From: Eubacterium sp.
GTDB lineage: Bacteria > Bacillota > Clostridia > Lachnospirales > Lachnospiraceae
Assembly (NCBI GenBank): GCA_017445525.1
Contig: JAFSTZ010000369.1
Coordinates: 1 to 9,326 of the forward strand
Length of the DNA stretch: 9,326 nucleotides
Direction of reading: 5' to 3'
Of this stretch, positions 6,780 through 9,326 are shown in pieces. The notes beneath the pieces are model-generated. The model was not told where the DNA came from, did no database searches, and saw only the letters and a program-made list of their open reading frames with translations. A program made the position numbers and the translations under genes. Every line of letters starts with the position of its first letter. The stretch's first letter is position 1.

Positions 6780-6809
6780 AGTATATCCTCTGCGTATATT
6801 GATTGTCAA
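6780..6809 (-). promoter_or_regulatory. probable queA promoter, on the far side of the inserted element
   Basis: On the minus strand, a perfect TTGACA (6804-6809), an 18-base spacer and TATACT (6780-6785) predict transcription from about 6773 toward queA. The leader would then be about 295 bases including the whole MITE-like element. Without the element and one target copy it would be about 60 bases. A perfect 10-bp palindrome, ACTGTACAGT (6773-6782), overlaps the -10 and start site and could be an operator. Confidence 0.6.
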
Positions 6810-6839
6810 GAATTATAAATCGGAAAGCCAAAAAATCAC

Positions 6840-6868
6840 TTGAAAAAGCGCATTAAATATGATATTAT
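6840..6868 (+). promoter_or_regulatory. sigma-A-type promoter of the ppx-ppk genes
   Basis: TTGAAA (6840-6845), a 17-base spacer and TATTAT (6863-6868) with a TG one base upstream predict a start near 6875 and a leader of about 77 bases. It is divergent from the queA promoter, with 30 bases between the -35 boxes. Nothing else recognisable lies in 6869-6951 apart from the ribosome binding site. Confidence 0.7.
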
Positions 6869-6951
6869 TCTTTCCATAAAGACTCATCGGGATTTATTCT
6901 AAATAACCGTGTCAGCTTTCAACATTGTTATTCTTTTTCGGAGGGTTATAT

Positions 6952-8466
6952 ATGGCAGGACACATCTACGGTGCGATCAATCTGGGATCATCCGAGATCG
7001 CTCTGAAAGTCTTTGAGATCAGCAAGAAAAACGGTATCATCGAACTCACTCACGTCAGACATAAGTTCGCCATCGGAGAGGAAACCTACTCCACCGGTGT
7101 AGTATCATACAAAAGCATGACAGAGATCTGCACCACGCTGAATGATTTCAAGCGTATCATGGAGGAGTTCGGCGCCCAAAGTTCCGACGTCTATGCAACG
7201 AGCGGTATCCGCGAAGCCGAGAACATGCTTGTGCTGGTAGATCAGATACGTATACAGACAGGCTACGATGTCAGAACGCTGTCCAACTCCGAGGCGAGAT
7301 TTCTCTACTACAAGGCGCTTGCCGCAAAGGACGCCAAGTTCAATGAGTGTATAAATGAAGGCACCCTGGTAGCCGATGTCGGCGCCGGCTCCATGCAGCT
7401 TTCAGTATTTGATAAAGGCTCACTTCTTGTGACCGAGAACCTTCTTCTGGGTTCATCCAGGATACATGAGCTGCTCCAGGTCATGGAGGATGAGGCCTAC
7501 GATTTCAACGATCTTATCGACGAGTATATCGAAAAAGATATCACCAACTTTTTCAGAAAATATGCCAATGGTATCGATATCCGTCACGTGATAGCCATCG
7601 GAGGCATGATCCCCGACGCTTACTATTACATGAAAGATCGCAAGTCTGAGTTTGATGGCTTTATAAAAAGTAAATCCATGATCAAGAACAAGTACTTCAT
7701 CGGTCTCCCCAAGCATACGACCAAACTCCTCATCCCGACTATCATGATACTGAGAAAGATAGTCGAACAGGCACATATCGACAAGCTGGTGCTCTCCCCC
7801 ATCGATCTATGCGACAGTATGGCTTCGGAGTTTGCGGAGAGAAAGATGCGCATGCCCATAGATCATGATTTTACCCGTGATATACTTGCGATGGCTGATA
7901 CTGTCGCTACAAAATACCGGTCAGACATGGAGCATATCAAAACCATAGAGACACTTTCGCTGCAGATATTTGATCACATCAAAAAACTGCACGGACTCGA
8001 AAAAAGAGAACGTCTCCTGTTACAGATCGCAGTGAGACTTCACAATATCGGATCATTTATAAGCGACAGTCACTCCAGGGAAAACTCCTATCATATCATC
8101 ATGAATACCGAGCTCATCGGCATATCAGACAGAGAGCGGCGCATGATTGCAAATATGATAAGATACAACGAGGATCGTTTCCCCGACTATCTCTCTATAA
8201 GTGATGACATCTCCAAGGAACAGTACATAACAGTGGTCAAGCTGAATGCCATACTGAAGACTGCCAACGTTCTTGATAAGAGCAATCGTCACAAGATAAA
8301 AACAGTCGGAGTCAGGCTTGACGGTGACATACTGACGATCACGGCGGAGACTATGGCGGATATCACTCTCGAGAGAGGGTTGTTCCACGACAAGGCGAAC
8401 GCCTTCGAAGAGATCTTCGGTATCAGACCTAAGCTGGTGCAGAAGAAAACAGGGAGGAATATGTAG
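6952..8466 (+). CDS. Ppx/GppA-family phosphatase with C-terminal HD-like domain
   Basis: The 504-aa protein belongs to the exopolyphosphatase/guanosine pentaphosphatase family (ASKHA fold), which releases phosphate from polyphosphate or converts pppGpp to ppGpp. Visible family motifs are YGAINLGSSEIAL (6-18), YATSGIREAEN (81-91), NSEARFLYYKAL (112-123, with the likely catalytic Glu114), VADVGAGSMQLSVF (140-153) and AIGGMIPDAYYYM. The C-terminal part (about 310-500) is an HD-like helical domain with VRLHNIGSFI (361-370). Several usual residues are changed: the first Asp of the phosphate-1 loop is Asn10, GGGS is GAGS, and the HD pair is H364-N365. An ATG at 6925 would add nine residues (MLFFFGGLY), but that stretch encodes the GGAGG site itself; the ATG at 6952 follows GGAGG properly. 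ppk1 follows on the same strand 215 bases later, which favours a polyphosphate role. Confidence 0.88.
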   Translation: MAGHIYGAINLGSSEIALKVFEISKKNGIIELTHVRHKFAIGEETYSTGVVSYKSMTEICTTLNDFKRIMEEFGAQSSDVYATSGIREAENMLVLVDQIRIQTGYDVRTLSNSEARFLYYKALAAKDAKFNECINEGTLVADVGAGSMQLSVFDKGSLLVTENLLLGSSRIHELLQVMEDEAYDFNDLIDEYIEKDITNFFRKYANGIDIRHVIAIGGMIPDAYYYMKDRKSEFDGFIKSKSMIKNKYFIGLPKHTTKLLIPTIMILRKIVEQAHIDKLVLSPIDLCDSMASEFAERKMRMPIDHDFTRDILAMADTVATKYRSDMEHIKTIETLSLQIFDHIKKLHGLEKRERLLLQIAVRLHNIGSFISDSHSRENSYHIIMNTELIGISDRERRMIANMIRYNEDRFPDYLSISDDISKEQYITVVKLNAILKTANVLDKSNRHKIKTVGVRLDGDILTITAETMADITLERGLFHDKANAFEEIFGIRPKLVQKKTGRNM

Positions 8467-8473
8467 GGATAGG

Positions 8474-8610
8474 ATAAGGCAGGCGGCGGATGAGTTTACA
8501 GCCGGGAGCGCTGATGTTCGAGAAAGCATTTCTCTCACACGTATAAAGTGTGTTCGAAATGCTTTCCGAACGCCGCTCCCGTATAAGAATAAAAATGCCG
8601 CCTTACTTAT
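8474..8610. repeat. long hairpin element in the ppx-ppk gap
   Basis: The 215-base gap 8467-8681 is dominated by a branched palindrome. Outer arms 8474-8487 and 8597-8610 match at 12 of 14 positions. Inside are GGGAGCG/CGCTCCC (8504-8510, 8574-8580), GTTCG/CGAAC (8516-8520, 8567-8571), an 11-bp perfect stem GAAAGCATTTC/GAAATGCTTTC (8522-8532, 8556-8566) and CACAC/GTGTG (8536-8540, 8548-8552) around a 7-base loop. No T-run follows, so it is not a standard terminator. No flanking direct duplication was found. It may slow or process the transcript between ppx and ppk, or be a dispersed repeat. Confidence 0.65.
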
Positions 8611-8658
8611 AGATATACAGTCAATGAAGATATACAAATAATTTATATAGATATACAG
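8608..8658. repeat. direct repeats upstream of ppk1
   Basis: TATAGATATACAG occurs at 8608-8620 and 8646-8658, and its core GATATACA occurs a third time at 8629-8636. The core copies start 17 and 21 bases apart in an AT-rich leader just before the ppk1 ribosome binding site. They could be regulator sites, but the AT-rich composition makes chance similarity possible. No clear ppk1 promoter was identified here. Confidence 0.4.
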
Positions 8659-8681
8659 ATATTTTACAGGAGGTTTACTTC

Positions 8682-9326
8682 ATGGATAACGGTCTGAAGG
8701 AAGATAACAAGTTTTTTAATAGAGAATTATCATGGTTAGATTTTGACGACAGAATCTTATCTGAGGCGAGGGATACGTCTATACCCTTGATGGAAAGACT
8801 CAAGTTTTTGAGCATCACGTCATCAAACCTTGATGAGTTTTTTATGGTGCGCGTGGCTTCGCTGAAGGATCAGGTAAACGCCGGATACAAGGGCGTTGAC
8901 ATCGCGGGGATGACTGCGATCGAGCAGATCGAAGCGATACTGAACTACACCCACGACTTCGCAGATCGTCAATATTCCACATACAATAAGAGCCTGATCC
9001 CCTCACTGAAAAGAGAGGGCTTAAAAATCATCTCCTACTACGAGGATCTGAACGAAGAGCAGTCCGAATATGTAGACAAATTTTTCAACTCGGAGGTCTT
9101 CCCCGTACTCACGCCCATGGCAGTAGATTCATCAAGACCGTTCCCGCTTATCAGAAACAAATACTTAAATATAGGTGCGCTCATCCAGGATAAAAATGAC
9201 AAGAACACCGTAGATTTTGCTACAGTCCAGGTACCGTCCGGTCTTCCCAGGATAGTCACCATCCCTACCGATGATGATCAGTGTACCACCATTATTCTTT
9301 TGGAACAGATCATAGAGAAGAATATC
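8682..9326 (+). CDS. ppk1: polyphosphate kinase 1, N-terminal part (cut by window edge)
   Basis: The first 215 codons are present and the frame stays open to the end of the window. The enzyme polymerises the gamma phosphate of ATP into polyphosphate at the membrane/cytoplasm. FFNRELSWLDFDDRILSEA (11-29) and ERLKFLSITSSNLDEFFMVRVA (38-59) are hallmarks of the PPK1 N-terminal domain; PVLTPMAVDSSRPFPLIRNK (141-160) belongs to the start of the head domain. The catalytic histidine domains lie beyond the edge. PPK1 proteins are usually about 700 aa, so roughly a third is visible. The ATG follows ACAGGAGG with a 9-base spacer. It lies downstream of the Ppx/GppA gene, a pairing of synthesis and breakdown genes known in many bacteria. 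Confidence 0.96.
   Translation, partial: MDNGLKEDNKFFNRELSWLDFDDRILSEARDTSIPLMERLKFLSITSSNLDEFFMVRVASLKDQVNAGYKGVDIAGMTAIEQIEAILNYTHDFADRQYSTYNKSLIPSLKREGLKIISYYEDLNEEQSEYVDKFFNSEVFPVLTPMAVDSSRPFPLIRNKYLNIGALIQDKNDKNTVDFATVQVPSGLPRIVTIPTDDDQCTTIILLEQIIEKNI

Noticed and set aside
8504..8580. Classical intrinsic terminator after ppx
   Set aside because: The stem is strong, but the bases after it are GTATAAGAATAAAA, with no T-run on the plus strand.
8125..8637. 170-codon minus-strand open frame over the end of ppx and the following gap
   Set aside because: It is antisense to the HD-like domain of the Ppx/GppA protein, runs through the hairpin block, and has no protein family resemblance or convincing ribosome site.

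Overview
The window looks like chromosome of a Gram-positive Clostridia member, most likely a Lachnospiraceae relative (Coprococcus/Roseburia/Butyrivibrio type). This is inferred from the relA - MBL-fold hydrolase - hemZ gene order, strong AAGGAGG-type ribosome binding sites, promoters with extended -10 boxes, and the protein sequences. The exact genus cannot be set from sequence reading alone.

Layout. On the minus strand, reading 3502 down to 1, lie a bifunctional Rel/SpoT (p)ppGpp synthetase-hydrolase, a possible 25-codon micro-ORF created by a tandem duplication, an MBL-fold hydrolase, and the start of hemZ (cut by the window edge). They appear to form one operon. Divergent from rel, on the plus strand, is a two-gene operon of an orotate-phosphoribosyltransferase-like protein and prephenate dehydrogenase (tyrA). 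tyrA converges on queA (minus strand), with only 10 bases between the stop codons and an inverted repeat across both. queA in turn is divergent from a Ppx/GppA-family gene (plus strand), followed by the start of polyphosphate kinase ppk1, cut by the right edge.

The non-coding DNA holds the most unusual material. (1) The 473-base gap between queA and ppx carries a 227-bp MITE-like element with 15-bp perfect terminal inverted repeats and an 8-bp target-site duplication (TATTTATT). A 71-base hairpin segment appears to have been inserted into its left terminal repeat: removing it restores a 25-bp terminal repeat with 24 matches. The element separates the probable queA promoter from the queA ribosome binding site, so it would be transcribed as a long folded leader. 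(2) The rel/MBL junction is a diverged 64/73-bp tandem duplication whose copies each hold the Rel tail and the MBL start. The middle part reads as a chimeric micro-ORF overlapping both genes. (3) A second, different long hairpin with imperfect terminal repeats fills the ppx-ppk gap.

Function. Rel sets (p)ppGpp, and Ppx/GppA plus Ppk handle polyphosphate (and possibly pppGpp), so two stress and phosphate signalling modules sit within about 9 kb. TyrA makes tyrosine precursor, QueA modifies tRNA wobble position (queuosine), and HemZ belongs to porphyrin synthesis. No CRISPR array, tRNA, rRNA, transposase or phage gene was seen.
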